Assembly (NCBI RefSeq): GCF_004208415.1
Contig: NZ_CP035758.1
Span: 8,184,001 to 8,248,000, forward strand
Direction of reading: 5' to 3'
From: Ktedonosporobacter rubrisoli
Lineage (GTDB): Bacteria; Chloroflexota; Ktedonobacteria; Ktedonobacterales; Ktedonobacteraceae
DNA length: 64,000 nucleotides
The notes under the pieces were generated by a model. It saw nothing but the letters and a program-made list of their open reading frames with translations. It was not told where the DNA came from and searched no databases. The position numbers were made by a program, and so were the translations under genes. This document shows positions 9,522 through 17,543 of the stretch, piece after piece. Numbering within the stretch: the first letter of the stretch is position 1; every line of letters begins with the position of its first letter.

Positions 9522-10421
9522 ATGCAGCCATCAGCCTTCACAAACAACGATTTGACAGGATACTACACCACAGCCATTGACGCTCTCTGTGAGATTGCTC
9601 GCTCATCTTTTCTCCTCGGCAGATTAGGCGAGGCCCTCCACGTGCTCGGTACGACTCTGCACCTGATAGAAGGAGGCGAAGTAGCACAAAAGGCTCGCCT
9701 CAAACTCTTGCTTCTGTATGGAAAGGTTCTCATTGTCGATCACCTTCTCCATAGAGGCGACACAGATCTCCTGTTTTCGACCCTCCTCCAGGCCCAACAG
9801 ATCGCCGAAGCGACTCAGGATCAGCAGGGTCGAGCTTCCGCCTTGAGCTTGCTCGGCCAGGCACACTGCAATGCGACTACGATAGCCATCGTAAAGAGTG
9901 GTGCCCTGCCTTTCGGCACACAGGGTCAGGGGAAATACGAGGAAGCCCTCTCTTATCAGCAAGAGGCTCTGGGTCTCCAGGAGATGCTGCACGATACCCG
10001 AGGGATCAGCGAATCCCTTTTTGGCATTGGTCTGGTGTATCAGTTCTGGCAGCAGAATGAGTTGGCGCGGGAGCACTTTAACAGGGCCATCCAGGTTGCC
10101 GAAGAGTCCGGGTACGTGTTGGAACAGGCCGAACCCCATCGCCATCTGACTGTCGATGCCTTATTCAAAGGAGACCTGGAGGCTGCGCTTACCCACGCCA
10201 GGCTCGCCCTCTCCTTCCGGGAAGCAGGCGGCTTCAGGCTCTACCAACCATTAGATCACCTCTCGCTCTGGGATATTTACCAGAAGATGGGGGACACGAC
10301 CAAAGCGCAGTTCCACATGCAGCAGGCATCAACTCTGGCAGAAGAGATGGGATTGGCAACGCTTCTGTCTTCCGTGATCACCTCGACTAATCATCTGGGA
10401 GATCAAAAGGAGGATGTGTAG
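9522..10421 (+). CDS. TPR-like helical-repeat protein
   Basis: A 299-residue all-helical protein starting at ATG 9522, 7 bases after AAGGAG. TPR-like helix pairs are visible, for example GKYEEALSYQQEALGLQEML, then NELAREHFNRAIQVAEESG and GDLEAALTHARLALSFREAGG. There is no DNA-binding or enzymatic domain, so it is probably a protein-interaction scaffold. Its first two helices (LLGRLGEALHVLGTTLHLIEGG) resemble the TPR part of larger regulators, of which it could be a separated piece. It is divergent from the TetR gene and may be its target. Confidence 0.7.
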   Translation: MQPSAFTNNDLTGYYTTAIDALCEIARSSFLLGRLGEALHVLGTTLHLIEGGEVAQKARLKLLLLYGKVLIVDHLLHRGDTDLLFSTLLQAQQIAEATQDQQGRASALSLLGQAHCNATTIAIVKSGALPFGTQGQGKYEEALSYQQEALGLQEMLHDTRGISESLFGIGLVYQFWQQNELAREHFNRAIQVAEESGYVLEQAEPHRHLTVDALFKGDLEAALTHARLALSFREAGGFRLYQPLDHLSLWDIYQKMGDTTKAQFHMQQASTLAEEMGLATLLSSVITSTNHLGDQKEDV

Positions 10422-10700
10422 GCAGATGAAAAGCGCTCGTGCAAGAGTGACAGCTTGGCTTTCCTCTTATCAGGGCGAGCGAAAGACGCGTCTTACCAAA
10501 CAGGAGAAGTGCTGATTGTATCCTGTACAGCGCACTCTATCAAGCTGACATTTCATGATCTCTGCGATACCGTTGACGCAACCTCTTTTGGATTCCTCGT
10601 GCCAGCCGCGAGGTATCCAGCTGATCAAGAGAAGGTTTGGCAACGGTATCGGATTCAACATTACCTCTCTGCTTTATGGAAATGGAAAGAAGAAGCTCGT

Positions 10701-11926
10701 ATGGCAAGGCCTCATCATACTTTGGACACGGTTTCTCTCCAAACATTTGAACCTCTCTCACCCACTTGCCTGACGTGTGGCAAGGCTGCTCATATCGCCT
10801 ATCATAGGCAACGCATGGTAACCACTCTCAGTGGACACCATCGTTTGCACCTCTGGCAGTGCGCCGCTGTATCTCTCCTGACTGTCTACGCTCTCAGCAG
10901 CCCTATCGGCCAGAGGAGGAAGGAGCATGGGCATTACTACATGAAGAATATGGGCTGGATGTGATTGCGCTCGTCGGATTCCTGTGGTACCGGCGGCATC
11001 AAAGCCTGCCAGAGATTCATCACAGTTTACATGAACGAGGACTCTCGATTGGCGAACGAACCGTTCTCAATCTCCTTGCACGGTATGAAGAGTTGGTGGC
11101 CATTCACATCACAGATCGAGAACGCCGCCAACCGCTTGTGCAGAAGCAGGGATCGCTCATTTTGGCAGTGGACGGGTTGAAGCCAGATGTCGGTCATGAA
11201 GTGCTCTGGATGGTTCGTGATTGTGTCTCAAGCGAACTTCTGCTTTCTGCTCCTGGCCTCAAACTCTACGAGCGACTATTCTTGATTGCAGCCTCTCTGG
11301 AGCGGGTCGCGGAAATCGGGGGCTGCCATCTTCCCTCGACAAACTGGCGCGGCTGCTGACAAAAGGAGTAGCAACGACAGAGCAGTTGTGGCCGGACATA
11401 CAGACCGGGTATGCTTGGGTGCATCGGGCTGCACATGTCTTGACGAACGCCGACCTTTTTTCCTCCACAGAGGTGCAACAACAGTGTGAGGAACTACTGG
11501 AGGCGATGCGATCCAGTAACCCCCTGACTGCCCCACTCTCCCAGATGACCGCGACCTTTCTCAAAGTGACAGAGAGCTACTGGTCTGGGCTGTTTCATTG
11601 TTACGACGTGGCTGATCTTCCACGCACCAACAATGAGCTTGAACACGTTTTTGGCTCCACCCACTATCATGAACGACGAGCAACGGGTCGCAAACAAGCC
11701 TCTCTCGGTCTGGTTGTACGTGGTTCGGTGCATCTCGTGGCAGCAGTTGCTGCCCAGAATTATCACTTCAGTGGCCCCTCGCAACCTGGCGCAGTGGCGA
11801 GCGCTCAGAAAGCAAGTTGACTATCATCATGAAGCTCGACGTGAACAGCATCGTTTTCGGAAAGACCCTGAACGCTACTTACGTACTCTAGAGGAGCAGC
11901 TCTCCCAGAGAAAAATGCGGTTCTAG
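10701..11926 (+). pseudogene. Decayed transposase with zinc-finger N terminus
   Basis: The reading frame is spread over three frames. From ATG 10701, a Cys-containing N terminus (PTCLTCGKAAHIAYHR) is cut by a one-base loss near 10858, and the frame continues as RRCISPDC. It proceeds through ALVGFLWYRRHQSLPEIHHS and ILAVDGLKPDVGHEVLWMVR, then jumps directly to SAPGLKLYERLFLIAASLERV. That junction implies an internal deletion of the central catalytic part. Two more frame changes follow before the end at 11926 (PRTNNELEHVFGSTHYHERR, then NLAQWRALRKQVDYHHEARR). The protein layout is that of an IS transposase that I cannot assign to a family. I did not find its terminal inverted repeats or target duplication. 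Confidence 0.75.
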
Positions 11927-11982
11927 TTTTTTTGGGAACTCCCCTGAAAAGCTCTGCTGTATTTGTCCAGCCCCAGGGCGAT

Positions 11983-12005
11983 TTATCCACAATATATGTG
12001 GATAA
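11983..12005. repeat. Palindromic pair of consensus DnaA boxes
   Basis: TTATCCACA (11983-11991) and TGTGGATAA (11997-12005) face each other across five bases, forming a 23-bp near-perfect palindrome. Each half is an exact match to the bacterial DnaA box consensus. The site lies between the dead transposase and the MerR gene, not near dnaA or dnaN. It could bind DnaA or simply form a cruciform or hairpin. Confidence 0.6.
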
Positions 12006-12117
12006 GTCGAGAAAAATGTGCAAAACTTCCTCTATGCAATCTTTCAGCCTTTAGTCTTCTGGCGTAAAACCTGCATATGCAGATTATGCGAGAGTTTTGC
12101 GCCACCACATTTTTCTC

Positions 12118-12149
12118 TTGACTTTCGCCTTACCTGAAGGTTGTATTCT
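12118..12149 (+). promoter_or_regulatory. MerR-type promoter with elongated 20-bp spacer
   Basis: TTGACT (12118-12123) and TATTCT (12144-12149) are separated by 20 bp, longer than the normal 17, with CCTT/AAGG dyad symmetry inside the spacer. Long spacers with an internal dyad are the hallmark of promoters untwisted by MerR-family activators. The MerR gene starts about 50 bp downstream, so autoregulation is likely. Confidence 0.6.
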
Positions 12150-12201
12150 AATGACAGAGTTGTTCATCTAGCTGCAAATGAGCAGGAAGAGACGGGATGA
12201 G

Positions 12202-13029
12202 ATGTTAAAGATTCGCGACTTTGCCAGGCTTGCCGAGGTATCGATGACTACCTTGCGCTACTACGACGAGATTGGTCTCCTCAAGCCGATTCGTGTTGAT
12301 CCTGAGACCGGCTACCGCTACTACACGATGGATCAACTGCCACACCTGCATCGCATCCTGGCGTTCAAGGAGCTTGGATTGGAACTCACTCAGATTGCCG
12401 AGCTTCTGAATGAGGGAGTTTCTCCCGAGGCATTGCAGGGGATGCTGCGCCTTAGACAGGCAGAGGTTCAGCAACGTATCCAGGCGGAACAGGAACAACT
12501 TGTGCGCATCGAAGCGCGCCTGCGTTCCCTAGAGCAGGGCGGTGGGCTGCCGGCCTATGAAGTCGTGCTTAAGGCCGTCAGGCCGATCACTGCTGTCTCT
12601 CTGGGCCTGACGGCGACCGACCTGGCCTATCAGGCGCACTGGGCTGACGCTCTCGATGCCATGTTAAAGCGCTGCGGGATTACGCCAGTCGATCACATGC
12701 TCATCATTCATGGCGAGTACGGGGATGACGGTATGCCAACTTCTGTGGAGGCGCTTGCACCTGTTGACGAGCGCGATGCCGATACGCTGGTTACCAATAG
12801 CGAGGGACGACTGAGGCGTTGTATCCTCCCAGCCGTTCCCCACGTGGCCAGCACGCTCCATTATGGACATCCAGCACGGGTGTTCTCGGCCTATCGGGCG
12901 CTGGGAACCTGGATGGAAAGCAATGGCTATACCATCGTGGGGCCGCGCCGCAAGATTCGCCTGCGCCGAGGAGATAATCTTGACGAAGCGCTTACCGAGA
13001 TCCAGTTCCCGGTAGAGAAAGCTGCATGA
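12202..13029 (+). CDS. MerR family regulator with GyrI-like ligand domain
   Basis: A 275-residue protein. MLKIRDFARLAEVSMTTLRY starts the winged helix, and YYTMDQLPHLHRILAFKELG is the second MerR helix pair. A dimerising coiled coil (about residues 75-115) follows, then a GyrI/BmrR-type effector domain from AYEVVLKAVRPITAV onward. I chose ATG 12202 because MerR proteins begin right at the first helix; ATG 12178 would add eight residues. Such proteins sense drug-like small molecules and activate export or modification genes. The following oxidoreductase (82 bp later) and reductase are plausible targets. Confidence 0.85.
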   Translation: MLKIRDFARLAEVSMTTLRYYDEIGLLKPIRVDPETGYRYYTMDQLPHLHRILAFKELGLELTQIAELLNEGVSPEALQGMLRLRQAEVQQRIQAEQEQLVRIEARLRSLEQGGGLPAYEVVLKAVRPITAVSLGLTATDLAYQAHWADALDAMLKRCGITPVDHMLIIHGEYGDDGMPTSVEALAPVDERDADTLVTNSEGRLRRCILPAVPHVASTLHYGHPARVFSAYRALGTWMESNGYTIVGPRRKIRLRRGDNLDEALTEIQFPVEKAA

Positions 13030-13111
13030 ATGATTCCGTAAGCCTCGCCGAGCCGGCAATCTGCCAGCATTGCACGGCAACCAACACATCTTAGCGAAGG
13101 AAAAGGAAAAA

Positions 13112-13969
13112 GTGAAACTTAGTTTTGGGATCAAGACTGCCCCACAAAGCACAACCTACGAAGATATGAAAAGAGTCTGGTTGGAGGCCGAGCGCATCCC
13201 GTCCATTGAACACGCCTGGCTCTTCGATCACTTTATGCCCATCAACGGCGACATCACTGGTCCTTGCCTTGAAGGCTGGTCCCTCGTGAGCGCCTTTGCT
13301 GCTATTACGAGCCGCCTGCGCCTTGGCCTACTGGTGACTGGCAATACCTACCGGCACCCGGCAATCCTTGCCAACATTGGGGCGACCGTTGACGTTATTT
13401 CCAATGGTCGCCTGGACTTCGGCCTTGGTGCGGGCTGGAACGAAACCGAGCATAACGCCTATGGCATTCCCCTGTACTCTCCTGGCGAACGCATCAGGCG
13501 TCTTGGCGAAGCATGCGAGCTGGTTAAACGCATGTGGACGCAAACGGCCCCCAGCTTCGAGGGAAACTATTACCGGCTCAAAGCTGCGTACTGCGAACCA
13601 AAGCCTGTGCAAAAGCCGTATCCGCCTTTCATGATTGGAGGCAGCGGGGAAAAGCTCACCTTGCGGATCGTTGCTCAATATGCCGATATCTGGAATTGCG
13701 CCGGGGGAGATGTTGAGAATTTCAAACGGAAAAGCGCTCTTCTTGCTGGCCATTGCAAAGCCATTGGACGCGATCCCCAGACTATTCAGCGCTCAATACC
13801 GCTTGTCTTGAACCCTGCTGAGATGCAAGCAACGCGCGCTAAGGTGCGCAGCTTCATTGAAGCCGGGGCAACTCATTTCGTCATAACTATACCCACGCCC
13901 TATCCTGAACAAGTTGTTCAACGTCTCGCTGAAACTATCGTTGAACCATTGAAAAGGGAATTTGAGTGA
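13112..13969 (+). CDS. LLM-class F420-dependent (luciferase-like) oxidoreductase
   Basis: A 285-residue TIM-barrel protein starting at GTG 13112 behind AAAGGAAAA. It begins with KLSFGIKTAPQSTTYEDM. It then shows HAWLFDHFMPINGD, GLLVTGNTYRHPAILA and RLDFGLGAGWNETEHNAYGI, which are typical of the F420-dependent luciferase-like family, and PPFMIGGSGEKLTLRI near the cofactor phosphate site. It would reduce or oxidise an unknown substrate using F420 (or FMN). The MerR regulator lies 82 bp upstream on the same strand. Confidence 0.85.
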   Translation: MKLSFGIKTAPQSTTYEDMKRVWLEAERIPSIEHAWLFDHFMPINGDITGPCLEGWSLVSAFAAITSRLRLGLLVTGNTYRHPAILANIGATVDVISNGRLDFGLGAGWNETEHNAYGIPLYSPGERIRRLGEACELVKRMWTQTAPSFEGNYYRLKAAYCEPKPVQKPYPPFMIGGSGEKLTLRIVAQYADIWNCAGGDVENFKRKSALLAGHCKAIGRDPQTIQRSIPLVLNPAEMQATRAKVRSFIEAGATHFVITIPTPYPEQVVQRLAETIVEPLKREFE

Positions 13970-14116
13970 TCTCCACCTTTCTTGCCAAGAAATAGAGATC
14001 GCCAGGCACGACGCTACTGATATCGTATTAATAGCACTAAGACGAGACATAACGATGACTGTATGTATTGAAGACATAGCGTAATTGATAGATCAAAGAA
14101 CAAGTAGGAGGATATC

Positions 14117-14980
14117 ATGATTATTGTTACTGGAGCCAGCGGCCAACTTGGTCGGGCGGTAGTGGAGCGCCTGCTTGCCCGCGAGCCTGCTGAACAGATT
14201 GGGGTGAGCGTTCGCAATGTGGAGAAGGCGCAAGAACTCAAGGAGCGCGGGGTCCGTGTCCGCCGGGGCGATTTCGAGGACCCCGCGAGCCTCGACTATG
14301 CCTTTGAGGGAGCGTCAAAGGTGCTTATTGTGTCATCCAATACCTTTGGCGAGACGACGATCCGCCAGCATCGCACAGCCATCGACAGTGCCAGAAGGGC
14401 TGGCGTTAGTCGAATCTTCTACACAAGCCACATGGGCTCATCCCCTACCTCGCTCTTCCAGGCTATGGTTGATCATGCTGCCACTGAGGCGGCCCTGCGC
14501 GATACTGGAGTGACCTTTACCTCGCTGCGCAATGGCTTCTACGCGGCCTCTGCGCTTATGATGCTTGGTAACGCGCTGGAGACAGGGGAACTGCTGGCCC
14601 CAGAGGACGGGCCGGTTTCTTGGACGGCTCACGCAGACCTGGCCGAGGCGGCCGCGCTGGCCTTGAGCGAGGAGGCTCTCGACGGCGTGACGCCTCCCCT
14701 TACGGCCTCTGAGGCCCTCGACCTGGCCGATATCGCTGCTATTGCTGCGGAGCTAACGCAGCGACCGATGCGCCGTGTAGTTGTGCCGGACACTGAGTAT
14801 CGAGCAGGCCTGGTCGCCCACGGCTTCCCGGAGGAAGGGGCTGATATGTATATGGGTATCTTTCGCGCGAGCCGGCGAGGCGAGTTCAGCCGGGTCGATC
14901 CGACTCTTGCCCGCCTCATTGGCCGAGCGCCGAAGTCCATGCGGGACATTCTGAAGGAGATGACTTCACCGGCGCGTTGA
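14117..14980 (+). CDS. NmrA-like NAD(P)H-binding reductase (QorB-type quinone reductase)
   Basis: A 287-residue Rossmann-fold protein with the dinucleotide motif TGASGQLGRAVVERLL at its N terminus. It continues with VRRGDFEDPASLDYAFEG and FYTSHMGSSPTSLFQ, the pattern of atypical short-chain reductases such as NmrA and NAD(P)H:quinone oxidoreductase type 2. It lacks the YxxxK catalytic pair of classical SDRs. AGGAGG sits 7 bases before the ATG. It is probably part of the MerR-controlled group upstream. Confidence 0.85.
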   Translation: MIIVTGASGQLGRAVVERLLAREPAEQIGVSVRNVEKAQELKERGVRVRRGDFEDPASLDYAFEGASKVLIVSSNTFGETTIRQHRTAIDSARRAGVSRIFYTSHMGSSPTSLFQAMVDHAATEAALRDTGVTFTSLRNGFYAASALMMLGNALETGELLAPEDGPVSWTAHADLAEAAALALSEEALDGVTPPLTASEALDLADIAAIAAELTQRPMRRVVVPDTEYRAGLVAHGFPEEGADMYMGIFRASRRGEFSRVDPTLARLIGRAPKSMRDILKEMTSPAR

Positions 14981-15172
14981 TGCTCCTCTGACGATAAAAG
15001 TGTAGAGGTTGTCCTGACAAGGCAGTTCACTTGCGGGAGGAGGGCAGCGGCACGCCTGCTATGCTGATCCCTCCTCGTTCGCACCACGATGTTGATTGAC
15101 TTTTGCCAGAAAAAATGATAACCTGACCTTTGGAATGACTCTTTGCTGCTTTCTACAGAGCAACAGAGTCGC

Positions 15173-15290
15173 ACTTAAGGGGCGATGCTGTCGTGGCATC
15201 GCTGAAAATGGGGAAAGTCCGGTGAAAATCCGGCGCTGTCGCGCAACGGTTAAACCGCTTGAGGTTGAGCCCGAATGCCCACCTTTAAGT
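15173..15290 (+). promoter_or_regulatory. Cobalamin riboswitch aptamer
   Basis: The core has the cobalamin-riboswitch landmarks in order. A GCGATGC/GCATCGC hairpin (15182-15203) comes first, then GGGAAAGTCCGGTGAAAATC with CGGCGCTGTCGCGCAACGGT, then a B12-box-like GAGCCCGAATGCCCACC near 15266-15283. The closing helix ACTTAAGG (15173-15180) pairs with CCTTTAAGT (15282-15290). The segment between the core and the B12 box is short, as in the small (Cbl-II-like) class. It lies just before a metE start, a well known target of such switches. TTGATT (15092) and TGATAA (15116) are promoter candidates. Confidence 0.85.
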
Positions 15291-15310
15291 TTATGGAGCC
15301 ATCTCTTCGC

Positions 15311-15404
15311 GCAAAAGAGAAGACCAGCAAGCAGTTTTTGCTTTTTTGCAGTGTTTCTTTTCTTGTCTGCTTTGCCTCTTTTGCCGAGGAGGCAGATTTT
15401 TTTT
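15311..15404 (+). terminator. Riboswitch expression platform: terminator and antiterminator
   Basis: TGCCTC (15373-15378) pairs with GAGGCA (15389-15394), followed by a run of eight or nine T residues: an intrinsic terminator ahead of metE. The upstream GCAAAAGAG (15311-15319) is exactly complementary to CTCTTTTGC (15376-15384), which overlaps the terminator's 5' arm. The two structures are mutually exclusive, as expected for a transcriptional switch turned off by cobalamin. Confidence 0.75.
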
Positions 15405-15430
15405 GAGCGGATACAAAGAAGGAAACCATC

Positions 15431-15665
15431 ATGCTGCAAGCTACCAACCTCGGCTATCCTCCTCTTAGCTGGCAACGCGGATTAAAGAAAACCCGGGAGC
15501 AGTTCTGGTCCGCACGCATCTGCGAGCAAGACCTTCTCACGCGTGCCGTTACGCTGTGCAAGCAACACTGGCTAGTCCAGCAACAGCCTGGACTACAGCA
15601 AATTCCCTCCAACGATTTTTCTCTATGATCAGACGCTTGGTACTGTGGTCGTGTTTCGTTTCTGA
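15431..15665 (+). pseudogene. metE: Broken metE (cobalamin-independent methionine synthase), N-terminal remnant
   Basis: From ATG 15431 (AAGGAAA upstream) the first 65 codons read as the MetE N terminus: MLQATNLGYP, then LKKTREQFWSARICEQDLL and IPSNDFSL. The frame then hits TGA at 15626. Shifting to the frame of the TAT at 15624 restores YDQTLGTVVVFRF for 13 codons before another stop at 15663. Intact MetE is about 750 residues, with zinc-binding catalysis in the C-terminal half, so this copy cannot be functional. It still sits behind a complete cobalamin riboswitch. Confidence 0.85.
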
Positions 15666-16041
15666 GGCAGCATTTTCCCAGCCTGGCCCATTGCCTGCGC
15701 TTCGGAGGCACAACATCGGTGAATTGTTCAGATTTTTCTTTTACTCTTAGGGCTTCATAAAATTTTCACCTGTCCCAAAGGCAGGCACCCATTAAGACAG
15801 CGTATGTGCCCTTCTTGTCGTTTGAGAAGTCTCACCTGCTCCAATTGCTGGTGCTTACTGAAAGAAACTGCAGGCGATATGACCTGTCCTGCACATCCGG
15901 GCTTGTGCTCGTATGCTGGTGGCTCTGTGCGCAACTGGTCACCAGTTAGAGAGTGCCGAGGAGAAGCAGCTCAGGCCGCTGAACAGAAGTAGTGAGTATA
16001 CAACGAACGTATACATTTCCTCTAACGAAGGAGAAAAAGAA
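15666..16041 (+). other. Leader of leuA; decayed sequence
   Basis: No intact gene. The first part is probably further decayed metE. AACTGG/CCAGTT (near 15933-15947) forms a small hairpin, and an AAGGAG precedes the leuA ATG. I did not find a T-box motif or a run of Leu codons. Confidence 0.4.
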
Positions 16042-17220
16042 ATGGCTGACCCTGCGGTCATTCGCGTCTTTGATACAACTCTGCGTGATGGCGAACAGTC
16101 TCCCGGTGCGACGATGACGACCGAGGAGAAGCTACAAGTTGCTGATCAGCTGGTGCGCCTCAATGTGGATATCATCGAGGCCGGTTTTCCGATTGCCTCG
16201 CCAGGCGATATTGCCGCAGTCAAGGAGATCGCACGTCACGTTCATGGTAGGGCGGTTGCTGGCCTGGCACGCGCTGCTACTAGAGATATCGATGCTGCCT
16301 GGGAAGGGGTTCGAGAGGCAGAGAGGCCAATGATCCATGTATTCCTTGCAACCTCCGATATCCACCTGAAGCACAAATTCAATATTAGCCGGGAAGAAGC
16401 TGCCCAGCGTGTCAAAGCGATGGTCGGGTATGCGCGCAACCTCTGCCCGGAGGTTGAATTTTCCGCCGAAGACGCTACTCGCAGTGACTGGGATTATCTT
16501 TGCAGGATCTGCGAGACCGCGCTCAAAGCTGGCGCGACAACCATCAACCTGCCCGACACGGTTGGCTATAGCACGCCTACCGAATATGGTGATATGTTCC
16601 GCTACATTCGTAACCGGGTGCCAGGCATAGAAGAGGTTACACTCAGCGCCCACTGTCACAACGACCTGGGCATGGCTACGGCCAATACCCTTGCCGCAGT
16701 CGCGGCCGGCGTGCGGCAGGTCGAGGTCACTATCAATGGCCTTGGTGAGCGCGCGGGCAACACTGCTATGGAAGAGGTTGTGATGGCGCTGCGTACGAGG
16801 CCGGAGAGCTTCAGCGGAATGCTCACCAATATTGCCGCCGAAGAGTTTGTTAAGGCCAGCCAGTTAGTTAGTCGCCTGACAGGCATTCCCGTGCAGCCAA
16901 ACAAGGCGGTCGTTGGGGCCAATGCTTTCTCGCATGAAGCGGGTATTCACCAGGATGGCATGCTCAAGAACCGCCTGACCTATGAAATTATGACTCCACA
17001 ATCGGTTGGATGGGGCGATACAAAGCTGGTACTTGGTAAACACTCAGGGCGACATGGCCTGGATGCTCGCTTGCGCCAACTGGGCTATCGTCTGAACGCG
17101 GCCGAGCTAAAAACCGCTTATGCTCGCTTTATCGTCCTGGCGGATGAGAAGAAGCATGCTACCGACGAGGACCTGATCTCCATCGCTGAAAGTTGCAAAG
17201 ATCTAGCTCTACCCCAATAA
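16042..17220 (+). CDS. leuA: 2-isopropylmalate synthase-like DRE-TIM condensing enzyme, no regulatory domain
   Basis: A 392-residue enzyme starting at ATG 16042 after AAGGAGAAAAAG. The catalytic barrel is complete: FDTTLRDGEQSPGATM near the N terminus, the metal-binding HCHNDLGMA, NGLGERAGN, and VVGANAFSHEAGIHQDGML. It condenses acetyl-CoA with a 2-keto acid, the first step of leucine synthesis if it is LeuA. Classical LeuA is about 510 residues with a C-terminal leucine-binding domain; this one stops (TAA) at the end of the linker, at DLISIAESCKDLALPQ. It may be feedback-insensitive, or act as a homocitrate- or citramalate-type synthase. A methylcitrate synthase tail follows in the same frame. 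Confidence 0.8.
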   Translation: MADPAVIRVFDTTLRDGEQSPGATMTTEEKLQVADQLVRLNVDIIEAGFPIASPGDIAAVKEIARHVHGRAVAGLARAATRDIDAAWEGVREAERPMIHVFLATSDIHLKHKFNISREEAAQRVKAMVGYARNLCPEVEFSAEDATRSDWDYLCRICETALKAGATTINLPDTVGYSTPTEYGDMFRYIRNRVPGIEEVTLSAHCHNDLGMATANTLAAVAAGVRQVEVTINGLGERAGNTAMEEVVMALRTRPESFSGMLTNIAAEEFVKASQLVSRLTGIPVQPNKAVVGANAFSHEAGIHQDGMLKNRLTYEIMTPQSVGWGDTKLVLGKHSGRHGLDARLRQLGYRLNAAELKTAYARFIVLADEKKHATDEDLISIAESCKDLALPQ

Positions 17221-17241
17221 AGAAAGGCAGGCGCCAGTCAA

Positions 17242-17460
17242 CAGAACCTGTTCCCGAATCTGGACTTTTACAGCGCATCCTTTTATCATTTCTGTGGTAT
17301 TCCTACAGAGTTGTTTACGCCGCTCTTTGTTCTGGCTCGCACGGCTGGCTGGTCCGCACATGTTTTTGAGCAGCGCGAGAAAAACAAGCTGATCCGCCCC
17401 AATGCAGCGTATACGGGTCCCGCTCCCCGTCCCTATGTGCGCTTAGACGAGCGCGCGTGA
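17242..17460 (+). pseudogene. prpC: Remnant: C-terminal 72 residues of 2-methylcitrate/citrate synthase
   Basis: An open stretch without a start encodes LFPNLDFYSASFYHF, with the catalytic Asp of citrate synthases, then GIPTELFTPLFVLARTAGW. It next reads AHVFEQREKNKLIRP, with the citrate-contacting Arg region, and ends YTGPAPRPYVRLDERA followed by TGA. This is the exact end of citrate and methylcitrate synthases. It has the same reading frame as leuA, separated only by the leuA TAA and seven codons. The preceding 300 or so residues are missing, so it is a deletion scar. Its TGA overlaps a possible GTG of the prpD frame. Confidence 0.85.
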
Positions 17461-17543
17461 GCAGCAGAATGGACGCGGAGAGCGCAGCGCGCGTGAATAT
17501 ACAGCGCTTGCGCTCATCCCATGAGAAGAGAAGTAAAGAAGAG

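Noticed and set aside
15913..16041. N-terminal extension of LeuA from an upstream ATG
   Set aside because: The extra 43 residues do not resemble the family, and the ATG at 16042 has a clear AAGGAG.
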